Source of the DNA: G963664115 sp965216035
GTDB taxonomy: Bacteria > Acidobacteriota > Terriglobia > 20CM-2-55-15
Length of the DNA stretch: 64,000 bases
Reading direction: 5' to 3'
NCBI GenBank assembly: GCA_965216035.1
Contig: CBDCFM010000021.1
Span: forward strand, 62,001-126,000
The position numbers and the translations under genes are program-made. Below the pieces are notes generated by a model. The model was not told the origin of the DNA, searched no databases, and worked only from the letters and a program-made list of their open reading frames with translations. Shown here piece after piece: positions 8,713-18,109 of this stretch. Numbering within the stretch: position 1 is the first letter of the stretch; every line of letters begins with the position of its first letter.

Positions 8713-9915
8713 GTGCACTTCCTGCAAAACGCTCCCTGTCAGAACTGCGGCCATCTTGGGCTCCAGCTCTTCTATGAGATCTCCGGAGTCCCCATACACA
8801 GCACGATTCTGCTGGAGTCGGCCCAGACAGCACTGGACTATCCGACTGGAGATATCAAGCTCGGCTTTTGTCAATTTTGCGGCTTCATCGGTAACTTGGC
8901 ATTCGATCCAACCCGGCACGAATACTCGACTCAGTGCGAGGAAAGCCAGGGGTTTTCGCCCCGTTTCAATGCCTTTCTTCGCACTCTCACCCTCGACTTG
9001 ATCGATCGCTACGACATTCGTGGCAAAACGGTCACCGAGATAGGATGCGGAAAAGGGGACTTCCTCGAGCTGATTTGCGAACTTGGGAATAACCGCGGCG
9101 TCGGGATTGACCCGTCCTATGTTCGGAACCGTGCAGAGCATGCTGATTCCCGAGAGCGAACCGAATATGTACAAACACTTTTCAGTGAAAATGTCGCCGA
9201 GCTCACCAGCGACCTTGTCTGCTGCCAACACACCCTGGAGCACATTTCATCCGTCCAATCTTTCATGAAACTAGTTAGGCGGAGCATTGGAGATCGACAC
9301 GATACAGTTGTCTTTTTTGAAGTGCCTGATGTTGAGCGCCTCTTAGAAGAACGTGCCTTCTGGAACATCTACTACGAACACTGTTCATACTTCACGTTGG
9401 ATTCATTGAGTCTGTTGTTCGAGGCTTGTAACTTCGAGGTGCTTGAGGGGCGCAAGGATTTTGGAGATCAGTACCTGGTTGTCGTGGCCAGGCCTCTGGA
9501 CAAGTCAAATGGGGCAACGGTCTTCAGTCGCGAAGGTAATCGGCCAAATGTCGATGCACTGTCGAGTGCGGTGATGGATTTCTAGAGCCACACAAGATCT
9601 ACCGTGCAGCATTGGACTCGATTTGTTGCTGAACGGCATCAGGCAGGCAAGCGAATTGCTATTTGGGGATCCAGTTCAAAGGGAGTGTCATTTCTGACCA
9701 CTCTGGGCTTGAGCGATGAGGTCGGTCTAGTAGTGGATGTCAATCGTTACCGTCAAGGCATGTTCATGCCGGGAAGTGGCCATAAAATTGTTGGACCGAG
9801 GGAACTCAAGAATTTCCGTCCGGATTCAGTCATAGTCATGAATTCGATCTATTTGGATGAGATCGCCGCGGAACTGGAGCAACTGCATCTTCAACCTGAG
9901 CTGGTCTCCGTTTGA
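8713..9915 (+). pseudogene. SAM-dependent methyltransferase interrupted by an in-frame TAG
   Basis: Paralogue of the genes on either side, reading as one 400-codon frame apart from a TAG at 9583-9585. The first part has the zinc ribbon (CQNCGHLGLQ, FCQFCGFIGN), motif I (VTEIGCGKGDFLELICE) and the CCQHTLEHI segment; the part after the stop (from about 9604) has the Methyltransf_14 block IAIWGSSSKGVSFLTT and ends SIYLDEIAAELEQ. The GTG at 8713 is the first sensible start after the previous stop. Either a nonsense mutation, a sequencing error, or two separately made domains; the downstream GTG at 9604 has no clear ribosome site. Confidence 0.75.
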
Positions 9916-11123
9916 ATTCAGTCAGACCAGACGGGGAATCGTCATGCATCGGTTGTGGCGGCAGTGATGTCCGTGAGTTTTTTTGTATGCCATCTGCGCC
10001 GGTGTTGTGCAACGTATTGTGGCCTACACGGAAGGCGGCCTTGGCTGCGGCGCGTAGTGAAATCCGTCTCGGATTCTGCAAGAGCTGCGGACTGATCTTC
10101 AACTTGGTATACCAGCCGGAGTTGGTGGAGTACCCGCCAACCTACGAAAATTCGCTGCACTTTTCGCCGCGGTTTCAGGAATACATTGATGCTCTGGCCA
10201 CTCACCTTATTGAGAGATACAACCTTCGTGGAAAGGAAATCATCGATATCGGCTGTGGGAGGGGTGATTTCCTCGCGCTGATGTGTGAGCGGGGTGGCAA
10301 TCGTGGATTAGGCTTCGATTCCAGTTTCGATCCAGCGATAGCATCGTTCTCCGAAGATCTCGAGCTGCGAATCGTAAATCACCATTTTTCCAAGGCACAC
10401 ACCAATCGGATTGCCGCCGATTGTTTCGTTTTTCGACACGTGCTGGAGCACGTGGCACAGCCAAATGAGTTTCTTCACCTTCTTTTTCAAGTAGCATCGC
10501 GTCGTGAAGGTTCTGTGGTGTATTGTGAAGTGCCGAATGCGGTCTTTACACTCGAAGATCTTGGCGTGTGGGATGTTATTTACGAACATTGTTCGTATTT
10601 TTCCAAGGTAAGTCTTCGCAAGCTGTTCACCCAGGTGGGTTTCTCGCCAATCGAATTGCAAACGGCCTTCCACAATCAATTTCTTTGCCTGGAAGTCCGT
10701 ATGTCAGATCAGCAGGATTCCAAAGCGTTCAACAGAGAGGACCGAGAGGCGATAGACCATTTGCTTGCGTTGACTGGGCGCTTCGCCGATCAATTCACCG
10801 AACAAACGGCTAAGTGGAAGGATGCAATTTCTGGCTTTCATGAGAAAGGTCAAAAGGTGCTAGTCTGGGGCGCTGGTTCAAAAGGCGTCACGTTTTTGAA
10901 CGTCTGTGCCACGTCGAATGCAGAGCCCATTTCCGCAGTCGTTGATATCAATCCTCGCAAGCATGGCCGATACATTCCAGGTGTGGGCATCCCCGTTATC
11001 GCTCCGGAATCGCTAAATGCAGGAAACGTGGATGTGGTCCTAGTCATGAATCCTGCATACCGAGACGAAATTGGAAGAATGGTCGAACAGCGGGGGATCA
11101 CTGCGGAAATTTGCACAGTCTAA
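9912..11123 (+). CDS. SAM-dependent methyltransferase with N-terminal zinc ribbon
   Basis: 403-aa full-length paralogue of the preceding broken gene. The zinc-binding cysteines are in SCIGCGGSD and GFCKSCGLIF, SAM motif I is IDIGCGRGDFLALMCE, followed by FVFRHVLEHV, and the C-terminal Methyltransf_14 domain has VLVWGAGSKGVTFLNV and the terminal MNPAYRDEI. A TTG start at 9912 overlaps the upstream stop by four bases (TTGA) and no ATG precedes the zinc ribbon, so this start is accepted with some caution. Its substrate is unknown; it belongs to the same sugar operon by spacing. Confidence 0.82.
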   Translation: MNSVRPDGESSCIGCGGSDVREFFCMPSAPVLCNVLWPTRKAALAAARSEIRLGFCKSCGLIFNLVYQPELVEYPPTYENSLHFSPRFQEYIDALATHLIERYNLRGKEIIDIGCGRGDFLALMCERGGNRGLGFDSSFDPAIASFSEDLELRIVNHHFSKAHTNRIAADCFVFRHVLEHVAQPNEFLHLLFQVASRREGSVVYCEVPNAVFTLEDLGVWDVIYEHCSYFSKVSLRKLFTQVGFSPIELQTAFHNQFLCLEVRMSDQQDSKAFNREDREAIDHLLALTGRFADQFTEQTAKWKDAISGFHEKGQKVLVWGAGSKGVTFLNVCATSNAEPISAVVDINPRKHGRYIPGVGIPVIAPESLNAGNVDVVLVMNPAYRDEIGRMVEQRGITAEICTV

Positions 11124-11161
11124 TCGGTTCTTCTCATTCTTATCTCTTCTGACTGCACGAT

Positions 11162-12295
11162 CTAATCAGACGGCGTGTTTGAAATTGGCATGATTGAGAC
11201 ATCGCCAAAGGTCACGTCGGCGTGATGGGCAACCAGCGCGACACCGCCCTGGCGAAGTGCGTGCTCACTCTGTTGAATTTCCTGCCAGTCCCAGGTAAGC
11301 GGCTCGGCGTCACTTTCGTTCCAGATCTTGAAGCTGTAGCGGGTTACCCCATGGCCCAAGGATGAATCCGCGAGCGTTTCGCACCTCACCGTCATCCGGT
11401 ACCAGGATGCAATCGCGAAATCAAAGGAGCCATGATCGATAGCACTGTCGTTGTCACCGCGGTAGAATTCCCGTACCGGTTGTCGTCCTACACCAGCTCT
11501 CCAACGTAACCACGCAATAGCACCGAAAGGCTGATATCCGCGCTTGGGTTGAGCGTGTGGAAAGTTCCGGTGACCGCCCGTAACATGGCCGGCGAATCGC
11601 ATGATGATGCCCACTCCGTTTGGACCACTGAACGGCCCGGTGGTGCGCTCGAGCTCATGTACGGCGAAGCGCAGGCTAACCTCGTAGTCTGTCCACGTTC
11701 GTTCGCCAATAAGAAACAGCCGGTCATAGCCGCTCTGAGTTGTCCTCAGGCCAAGTTCGGAGTGGCCCCAGTGCCCATCTACGTATTGCCCAACATTCTG
11801 GGGATCGCCGACAGTTTGCCAGTTAATAGCGTAAGGTAGGATGGAGCTTCCTGCCTCGTAATTTACTGAAACCACTTCTGTTGATTCAAGGTTTCGATTG
11901 CCTGTGGCGGTGAGGTTGACCTGATTGATACCTGGACTCAACTGCGAGATCGAAATATCTGCGTTGAAGTCGCCGTTGGCCGCTAGACGACGACCGTCTC
12001 CGAATCCGCTTCGGTCAAACCCTATGGTAAGAGGCACGGGCGCTCCACCGTTAACGCTGTAAGTCAGCAAGCGAGTCGTGCGCGAATCCTGTACGTTTCC
12101 CATCAAGTTGAAGTCAGGCTGCGCATCTCCAAGATGGCCGACCTTTTGGGACAAACCATGAAAAACTTCTATCTTTGGCGGTTCCGTGGGGGTGCCACAA
12201 GCGGATAGAAGAATTACGGCGAAACAGAGACCGGCCAAGAGGCGTTGGTGGGGCGGCCCTGTGCGACACTCGTTTGATTTTTGATGATGACGCAA
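11162..12295 (-). CDS. Lipoprotein of unknown function with lectin-like C-terminal domain
   Basis: 377-aa product with a lipoprotein signal (hydrophobic segment followed by ILLSAC, Cys33). Residues 35-145 look like a beta-sandwich with a repeated bulk-hydrophobic pattern; residues 170-370 (WTDYEVSLRFAVHE, GVGIIMRFAGH, WYRMTVRCE, GGVALVAHHADVTFGDV) match the rhythm of concanavalin-A/LamG or 3-keto-disaccharide-hydrolase-like folds that bind carbohydrate. I do not recognise the family. It is convergent with the methyltransferases and follows the minus-strand glycosyltransferase, so a role at the envelope in glycan binding is only inference. Confidence 0.7.
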   Translation of the reverse strand: MRHHQKSNECRTGPPHQRLLAGLCFAVILLSACGTPTEPPKIEVFHGLSQKVGHLGDAQPDFNLMGNVQDSRTTRLLTYSVNGGAPVPLTIGFDRSGFGDGRRLAANGDFNADISISQLSPGINQVNLTATGNRNLESTEVVSVNYEAGSSILPYAINWQTVGDPQNVGQYVDGHWGHSELGLRTTQSGYDRLFLIGERTWTDYEVSLRFAVHELERTTGPFSGPNGVGIIMRFAGHVTGGHRNFPHAQPKRGYQPFGAIAWLRWRAGVGRQPVREFYRGDNDSAIDHGSFDFAIASWYRMTVRCETLADSSLGHGVTRYSFKIWNESDAEPLTWDWQEIQQSEHALRQGGVALVAHHADVTFGDVSIMPISNTPSD

Positions 12296-12344
12296 AATAA
12301 AATTAACTAATCTATTCCCATATCCCGGGCGATTTCCTCGCTAT

Positions 12345-13268
12345 TTACCTGGAGCCGAACGCGCGTCGAATGTTGATCCATACCTCGTTAATCAGTACGT
12401 TAGCCGCTTTGTAATTTAGTATGCAAAAGTCGATCATCTCCCAATAGCAGCCGACTTTATCCCGCCGGCGAATATGCGTTCGCTGTACAGCCAGCAACCG
12501 TTCGAATAATTGGCGCCACCGGGGGAACAACAATATTGGCGCCCGTTGGCCAGTGTGCCACTCGATGCGCCGGTCAATTGCGAAGCTTGACCGCATTGAG
12601 CGGCTGGGGTGATCGCGTTTGCAAAACAGTGGTTTCGGCACCTCGAGAAACTCACCATGCATCAACAGCTCCTCCAAAAGCACTGTGTCTGATCCGATGT
12701 AGGGACCAATCCGCCCCGTCTTCTCAAGTGTGTGCCTCCGAATTACGCCATACACAGGTGTCCACAGACCCGGTGCCTCCACCCTGGGGCAGGTTTTGAG
12801 CAGGCAGTGAAATCTTTGAAGTCGCTGCAGCGATGATGATCCAACCAAGCCGAGATGGTCTTTCAGACGTATACGGTCATTGTTTTCAACTTTTACATAA
12901 GACGCTCTAGAGTAGGCTAGGACTGCAGTTGGGTGAGTTGTCAACAGGGAAATACAATCCTCGAAATATGTCCTCGCCCATAGATCATCATGGTTTACCC
13001 AGGCGAAATATTGACCCCTGGCAAGCGTAGAAACCTTTTGAAAATTTGCAGCCGCACCAATGTTTTGGTCGTTGCGGAGATAAACCACTCTTGGATCACT
13101 GTCCGCGAAATATTTGCAGATATCTGGAGTGGAGTCGGAGGAGTGGTTGTCGCAGACGATCAACTCAAAGTTGGTGAAACTCTGGGACAGCAGAGAATTC
13201 ATTGCCTCACGCAACAAGTTTTCACCGTTATAGACCGGTAAACCCATTGACAGCGAAGGTGGTGTCAT
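12345..13268 (-). CDS. Family 2 glycosyltransferase
   Basis: GT-A fold glycosyltransferase of about 307 aa. The N-terminus has the GT2 hallmark LPVYNGENLLREAMNSLLSQ, then ELIVCDNHSSDSTPDI (nucleotide-binding DNxSxD), and the DxD-like metal site WVNHDDLW. ATG at 13268 gives the expected short lead (MTPPSLSMG) before the first strand; an ATG at 13295 is an alternative. No transmembrane helix is seen, so it likely works at the cytoplasmic face on a lipid-linked or protein acceptor. It shares the strand with the lipoprotein gene and fits the surface-sugar cluster. Confidence 0.87.
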   Translation of the reverse strand: MTPPSLSMGLPVYNGENLLREAMNSLLSQSFTNFELIVCDNHSSDSTPDICKYFADSDPRVVYLRNDQNIGAAANFQKVSTLARGQYFAWVNHDDLWARTYFEDCISLLTTHPTAVLAYSRASYVKVENNDRIRLKDHLGLVGSSSLQRLQRFHCLLKTCPRVEAPGLWTPVYGVIRRHTLEKTGRIGPYIGSDTVLLEELLMHGEFLEVPKPLFCKRDHPSRSMRSSFAIDRRIEWHTGQRAPILLFPRWRQLFERLLAVQRTHIRRRDKVGCYWEMIDFCILNYKAANVLINEVWINIRRAFGSR

Positions 13269-13529
13269 GAGGCCCGTCCATAGACCGGTAGCCACCAGCC
13301 TGACTTCGCAAAACCCAGTCCTACAGGCAACGCCCCTGCCATCAATCGAAAAGTCAAGATATCCGCGCGGCTGAAGCTCGAAGCTCGGTCTCTAAATCGA
13401 GCGCCCGGACCACGTCTCCTCCCGGTTTCCAAATATATGTACGTCGTCAAAGTAAATCGCACATAGCCCCCGATTTGTTAAGAGACGTTTTTCAACATAT
13501 ACCACTCCAACCCCAAGATTCTCGATCTT

Positions 13530-13676
13530 CCTAAACACCTGATTCGCATTCATGCCATGCGCCAGTGCGACGCCTGCCACCGACCTCCCCGACCGTAGGG
13601 GCTCCTCTACAATCTGCCGCCGCTCGAAGTTCGATCGCATCCGCCGTTTCTTTCCCGTCCTTCCATTCGTCTCCAT
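13530..13676 (-). pseudogene. IS66-type TnpA (HTH) remnant
   Basis: About 45 residues, from METNGRTGKKRRMRSNF to LAHGMNANQVFRK, match the helix-turn-helix start of IS66-type accessory transposase proteins (ERRQIVEEPLRSGRSVAGVALAHGMNANQV). After QVFRK the frame continues into unrelated sequence, so only the N-terminus survives. No other IS66 genes or ends are visible. It lies just downstream of rtcB. The stretch from 13269 to 13530 shows no other recognisable gene. Confidence 0.6.
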
Positions 13677-13713
13677 CGTTCCTCGCTTTCTGCCGCACTT
13701 GGTCCAGATCGGT

Positions 13714-14937
13714 CTATCCTTTGACACACACTACCTGGCGCAGTTCGTGCACGATCTCCACCAGATCGCTCTGCGCTTCCATCACGGCGTCAATGTCCTT
13801 GTAGGCCGCGGGCGACTCGTCGAGGACGTCGGCGTCTTTTCGACATTCAACCGCGGCCGTTGCTCTTTCGTGGTCCTCGATCGAAATACGGCGGCGTGCC
13901 TCAGCGCGTGACATAGTCCGCCCCGCACCATGCGAGCACGAACGAAAGGAATCCGTGTTTCCTTTGCCGCGAACGATAAAGGAACGCGCGCCCATAGAGC
14001 CGGGAATAATCCCCATGTCGCCTTCCTGAGCTCGCACGGCGCCTTTTCGCGTCACCCAAACGTTCTTGCCAAAGTGTTTCTCCTTGGCAAGGTAGTTGTG
14101 GTGGCAGTTGACCACAACCGACTCCAGGCCGACTTCACGGTGTAGGGCCCGGCTGATTGCCCGGACTGACGCCGTCAGCATAAGTCTGCGGTTAGCGGCC
14201 GCGAAATCCTGAGCCCACTTCACGGCGTTCCAGTAGTCGCCGAATTCCTCGGAACCCTCCGGAATGTAGGCGAGATCTTCATCTGGCAGGTTGATGAACC
14301 AGCGGCGCATCTCCTCCTTGGCGCGCTTGATGAAAAACGCCCCGATGCGATTTCCCACGCCGCGAGAACCGCTGTGCAGCATCACCCAGACCTGATCGTT
14401 CTTGTCGAGGCAGACCTCGATGAAATGATTTCCCGTACCCAATGTTCCGAGGTGGTTCACGTGATTTCCACGATCAAGCTTGGGATGTTTCTCGACAATG
14501 CGTGCGTACCCACCTTTGAGCTCTCTGTGCCACACGTCCTCGCTGGCCTCAGGGATATCACCCCACTTGCCGCGATCGTTTCGTCCGCCGTTGTCGGTTC
14601 GACCGTGCGGGACGGCGGTCTCGATTGCTGTGCGCACCGCCTTGAGGTTCTCAGGCAGATCCTCGGCTCGAATAGTGGTCTGTGCGGCGACCATCCCGCA
14701 TCCGATATCCACACCGACGGCCGCCGGAATGATCGCCTTTTCAGTCGCAATCACTGAACCGACGGTCGAACCCATGCCCCAGTGCGCATCCGGCATTGCG
14801 GCCACCCACTTGTGGATGAACGGCATCTTCGCAAGGTTGGAGAGCTGCCCGACGGTTTTTTCATCGAAAGGGACGCCCTTCGACCAGGCTTTGATCAGGC
14901 CCTCACCGGTATTGATGAAGTTATATTTCGATTCCAT
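13714..14937 (-). CDS. rtcB: RNA-splicing ligase RtcB
   Basis: GTP/Mn-dependent RNA ligase joining 2',3'-cyclic phosphate and 5'-OH RNA ends. The 407-aa length matches the short bacterial form. Visible motifs: the metal-binding GVDIGCGM near residue 70, HLGTLGTGNHFIEV, LHSGSRGVGN, VNCHHNYL, GSMGARSFIVRGKG, and SCSHGAGR holding the guanylylated histidine. ATG at 14937 is preferred over the upstream in-frame start because GGGAGGC precedes it and MESKYNFIN is the usual N-terminus. No rtcA or RtcR-type regulator is nearby; it stands alone between mobile-element debris. Confidence 0.95.
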   Translation of the reverse strand: MESKYNFINTGEGLIKAWSKGVPFDEKTVGQLSNLAKMPFIHKWVAAMPDAHWGMGSTVGSVIATEKAIIPAAVGVDIGCGMVAAQTTIRAEDLPENLKAVRTAIETAVPHGRTDNGGRNDRGKWGDIPEASEDVWHRELKGGYARIVEKHPKLDRGNHVNHLGTLGTGNHFIEVCLDKNDQVWVMLHSGSRGVGNRIGAFFIKRAKEEMRRWFINLPDEDLAYIPEGSEEFGDYWNAVKWAQDFAAANRRLMLTASVRAISRALHREVGLESVVVNCHHNYLAKEKHFGKNVWVTRKGAVRAQEGDMGIIPGSMGARSFIVRGKGNTDSFRSCSHGAGRTMSRAEARRRISIEDHERATAAVECRKDADVLDESPAAYKDIDAVMEAQSDLVEIVHELRQVVCVKG

Positions 14938-15082
14938 GGGTGCCTCCCGTATTGCCCTTTCTAGTAGCCGAGGTAGCTGATCGGTGCAACAGCGGATCCC
15001 GATACCGATCGTGTGACGGTTTTCCTGGTGTAACACCAGCAGGCGTTACTCAGTATTGAACCTCCCTCGACACCATACCCAG

Positions 15083-15261
15083 TCAGTCGGGACTTTGGGA
15101 GACGTATGGACGCAGCAATTCCACCCACTTCTCGTAGCCCGGTCCCAGGAGATGCAATTCGTCGTTGGAGTATGCATTGCAGATGGAACCATCGTCGCAG
15201 ACCAGTGCCGTATAGGGGAGTTGGTGCATGAAACCTGCTTGACGCCGAGGATATGGCGATC
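15083..15261 (-). pseudogene. SGNH/GDSL hydrolase C-terminal fragment
   Basis: Reading the minus strand, the last ~45 residues (ALVCDDGSICNAYSNDELHL, then LGPGYEKWVELLRPYV) match the C-terminus of SGNH/GDSL-type esterases, including the catalytic DxxHL block (DELHL). Upstream the frame runs into the IS5-type element at about 15262, so the catalytic serine half is missing. The fragment overlaps no better-supported plus-strand gene. Confidence 0.68.
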
Positions 15262-16345
15262 GAGACTTGTCGGTCAATCGACAATTCTCGTAGGAGCAGC
15301 TCATCCAATGGCAGCACGCACGTCCAGTCTCGTACACCCGAAATACAAGACGAAATACTCAGTCAAGAACTGGTCGGAGTACGAGCAAGGGCTCCGCAAT
15401 CGCGGCGACGTTACGATCTGGTTCGGCGAGGATGCAATTAGCGGTTGGGTTCCTCGTGGAAATCGGAGCCGGGGCGCGCAACGACGCTATTCTGATCTCG
15501 CGATAGAGACCGCGCTGACGCTCGGAATCTTGTTTCATCTTCCGCTCCGCCAAACCGAAGGCTTCGTCGGTTCAGTACTGCGATTGATGGATCTCGACCT
15601 CCGATCGCCCGACCACAGCACCCTGTCGCGCCGCGCGAATCAGCTCGACCTCCAGTTCCCGCCCGTCGGAAGAGAGACCGCGATTCATTTCGTAGTCGAC
15701 AGCACTGGACTACAGATCATCGGTGAAGGGCCGTGGACAACAGCCAAACACGGCGAGCGAGGAACGCGGAAGTGGCGGAAACTTCACGTCGGTGTCGATG
15801 CGAACGGTGTGATCGTGGCCCAGAAACTGACCGACAGCACGACCGATGACGCAGGAGTCGTCCCGTACCTACTCGATCAGATTCCAGACGACAAGAAGAT
15901 CGTGCGCTTCACCGGCGACGGAGCATACGACCAGAACTCCATCTACGAGACACGCGCGGAACTCGGCGCACGGGTCGTCGTCCTCCCACTCAAGTACGCC
16001 GTTCTATCAGGAGCCAAAACACGAGCAGCGAAAGCGAGAAACCGAACGGTCAATCGCATCAAGAAAGTCGGTCGCTGGCAGTGGAAGAAGGAGGCTCGGT
16101 ATCACCGCCAGGCCCGGGCCGAAAACACCTTCTTCCGATACAGGCAACTCCTCGGAAGCCGACTGCGCGCACGCCACCCGGGCAATCAACGAGCTGAGGC
16201 CCAACTCGCCTGCAACATTCTCAACCGCATGCTCCAGCTCGGAGCACCAAGATCTCGGGCGATCCGAAACTGAAAGAGACCGTCGTGAGGGCATTTCGAC
16301 CGAATTCGATCTATGCAAAAACGCCGCAGAGAGCCGTCAAGTCTC
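15262..16345 (+). mobile_element. IS5-type element (about 1.08 kb)
   Basis: Insertion sequence with one transposase gene; short inverted ends GAGACTTGTCGG (left, 15262) and its counterpart ending AAGTCTC at 16345 (GAGACTTGACGG on the other strand). It truncated an SGNH hydrolase on its left. I could not identify a convincing target duplication, so the ends are approximate. Confidence 0.7.
15308..16273 (+). CDS. IS5-family DDE transposase
   Basis: 321-aa transposase of the IS5 superfamily (DDE_Tnp_1-type). N-terminal DUF4096-like region (KYSVKNWSEYEQGL, LAIETALTLGILFHLPLRQTEGF), then catalytic residues in HFVVDSTGLQ (first Asp), FTGDGAYD (second Asp) and ARAENTFFRYRQLLG (Glu). ATG at 15308 fits the usual start; the open frame upstream is antisense to a hydrolase remnant. 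The full DDE set and normal length suggest it is intact. Confidence 0.88.
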   Translation: MAARTSSLVHPKYKTKYSVKNWSEYEQGLRNRGDVTIWFGEDAISGWVPRGNRSRGAQRRYSDLAIETALTLGILFHLPLRQTEGFVGSVLRLMDLDLRSPDHSTLSRRANQLDLQFPPVGRETAIHFVVDSTGLQIIGEGPWTTAKHGERGTRKWRKLHVGVDANGVIVAQKLTDSTTDDAGVVPYLLDQIPDDKKIVRFTGDGAYDQNSIYETRAELGARVVVLPLKYAVLSGAKTRAAKARNRTVNRIKKVGRWQWKKEARYHRQARAENTFFRYRQLLGSRLRARHPGNQRAEAQLACNILNRMLQLGAPRSRAIRN

Positions 16346-16696
16346 CGGATAGTCAGTCTTACGGCGAAATGGAGTAGTTGGGCTGCTCACCCACGGCACC
16401 TACAACCAACTCATTTCGGCCTACCACAGATCGACCACAATGACCTTCAAGAACGCGGCCAAATTCCCAGAACGCAATATGGACAAACAGGAGCCAAGAC
16501 GCCCCTTAACCGTATCCGTTCGATCGCTTGTCCGTCGAACCAGCCGCAGGCGTTGTACGATTGTTTTTCGTGGGCCGGTTCTCTCGCATCGGAGGTTTAA
16601 AGGACCAAGCAGCCTCCGGGACAAGTTCAAACACCGATTCCTAAACCGGGAAAAGATCATTCCTGCTGATACAATGGCCGAAGTTCGGGAGACACT
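16346..16696. other. Intergenic stretch without recognisable gene
   Basis: Between the IS5 right end and the next secreted-protein gene. Only short overlapping frames on both strands with no recognisable domain. The last ~40 bases before the ATG at 16697 probably hold the promoter of the downstream gene; no clear signal was found. Confidence 0.5.
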
Positions 16697-17741
16697 ATGC
16701 CCAGCTCGATGCGGCTTTCCGTGACAATGGTCCTCATCCTGCTTCTTTCGGGCCTGATAAGGGCTCAGGCCGTCGAGGACGTCGATCTCGCACGCCTGAG
16801 CGAGGCGATCACCTGGCTCCAGGCACCAACCTCGGTGAGGGAGGAGTATCACTACGTGATGCGGGGCAGTGTGCGTCTCCTATTCTTCTGGACGGGGTGG
16901 GACGACGTCGGCATTGGATACCTGCGCATGGGGCCTTCAGAGCTCGAGCCCGAGATGGAAGTGATCGAACTGAAGGTGGGGTCCGACCCGGAGAAGGCCC
17001 CAATGGGCGTCAACCGGTGGGGTGCGGCCCAGGAAATCCACGGCGTCCGGCACGAGGACGGACGAGCGATCTCCACTTCGGCATTCTTCGGCTTCATGAA
17101 CGCGTCGGAGAACGAGAACCGGGAGGAGATCGAGCTCGAACTCGCGAGCGACGACTCCGACCAGCACTATCGGTTTCAGGCGACCCTCAATCGGATCGAG
17201 CCAGGCGCGACCGTCGTGGGTGTGGCCCATCTCGTGTCGAGGACAAACTTTACAATCCATCAGCTCGAAGCGACGACGGCGGCAGTCCTCAAGCAGTACC
17301 GGATCCCGGACGTGCCGATCGAGCCGCGATTCCCGGAACCGGAAGGAGCAGAATCGGCCTGCGAAGAGCCAATCGGCTTTCTGTTCGCGGTGCGCCTAGG
17401 AATCGAGGACGCTCTCTCAGGCGCGGACACTCGGGAGGTCTGCTACCTCTATAATTCTCGGATCCATACACTGTCCCTGAAGAACGACAAGCAAGTGGGG
17501 AGCCGGCGGATCGCCTACACCTTCACGCGGGGATGATCGTCGCGAAAAGACGTATAGCGATCTGCGTGAGCTCGAGTTCGAGGTCTTGAACCACGAAAGT
17601 GGGAAGAAGACGAAGTTCAAGGTCTTTGTCGGGACCGAAGGTGAGTTCCGTGGCATTCCCATACGGCTCGAGCATCAGCCCAACTGGTGGTTCAAGGTTG
17701 AGCTCGATCTGGAGATCCCGCCGAACGAGCCCGAGGCATAG
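16697..17741 (+). pseudogene. Secreted protein of unknown function, frameshifted near the 3' end
   Basis: The first frame (16697-17536) has a signal peptide (MVLILLLSGLIRAQA) and an acidic, beta-rich body with four cysteines near the C-terminus. It stops at TGA 17534-17536 in a GGGG run, but the next frame continues at once with REKTYSDLRELEFEVLNHE and ends EHQPNWWFKVELDLEIPP at TAG 17739-17741, which looks like the true C-terminus. A one-base indel in the G run would restore a ~348-aa protein. I do not recognise the family. It could be a real pseudogene or an assembly error. Confidence 0.6.
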
Positions 17742-17854
17742 CTGCGCTCAGGGCTATCCTTTCGCCGGTCACCTCGAAATACAGCCAATGCCGTTCTCTA
17801 GACATCTTTCGTGACATCGGGCTTCGGCGGCGTTAACCTGCTGAAAGAAAGCCA

Positions 17855-18109
17855 ATGACCAAGAGTTTGCGAGGTCCGGGCGAAACCTGCCCGGTATGTC
17901 AGGCCGAGATCCGAGCTGATGTCAACGAGGGGCTGTGCCCGCGGTGTCTGCTCGGGGTGATCGACGCCCCCGACGTCGACGTGTTCATCGGCCGGCAGAT
18001 CTCCCACTATCGCATCGTGGAGCAGGTTTCGAGTGGCGGAATGGGGGTCGTCTACAAGGCTGAAGACACGCGCTTCGGCCGGCTCGTGGCGGTCAAGCTT
18101 CTTCGCGAG
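17855..18109 (+). pseudogene. Ser/Thr protein kinase, N-terminal fragment
   Basis: Start of a eukaryotic-type (PknB-like) kinase: an N-terminal zinc ribbon (CPVCQAEI, LCPRCLLG) that precedes the kinase domain in many acidobacterial and planctomycete proteins, then the glycine loop SSGGMGVVYKAEDT and the start of the VAIK-like lysine strand (RLVAVKLLREG). Immediately after, a 131-bp element is inserted and no further kinase sequence follows, so about 200 residues of kinase domain plus any C-terminal domain are lost. The ATG at 17855 is preceded by GAAAG about 10 nt upstream. Confidence 0.78.

Noticed and set aside
9583..9585. TAG recoding (pyrrolysine-like or suppressor)
   Set aside because: TAG is used as the ordinary end of several intact genes in the window; nonsense mutation or error is simpler.
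15056..15307. Upstream extension of the IS5 transposase frame
   Set aside because: The sequence makes better sense as the C-terminus of an SGNH hydrolase on the minus strand; the transposase starts at 15308.
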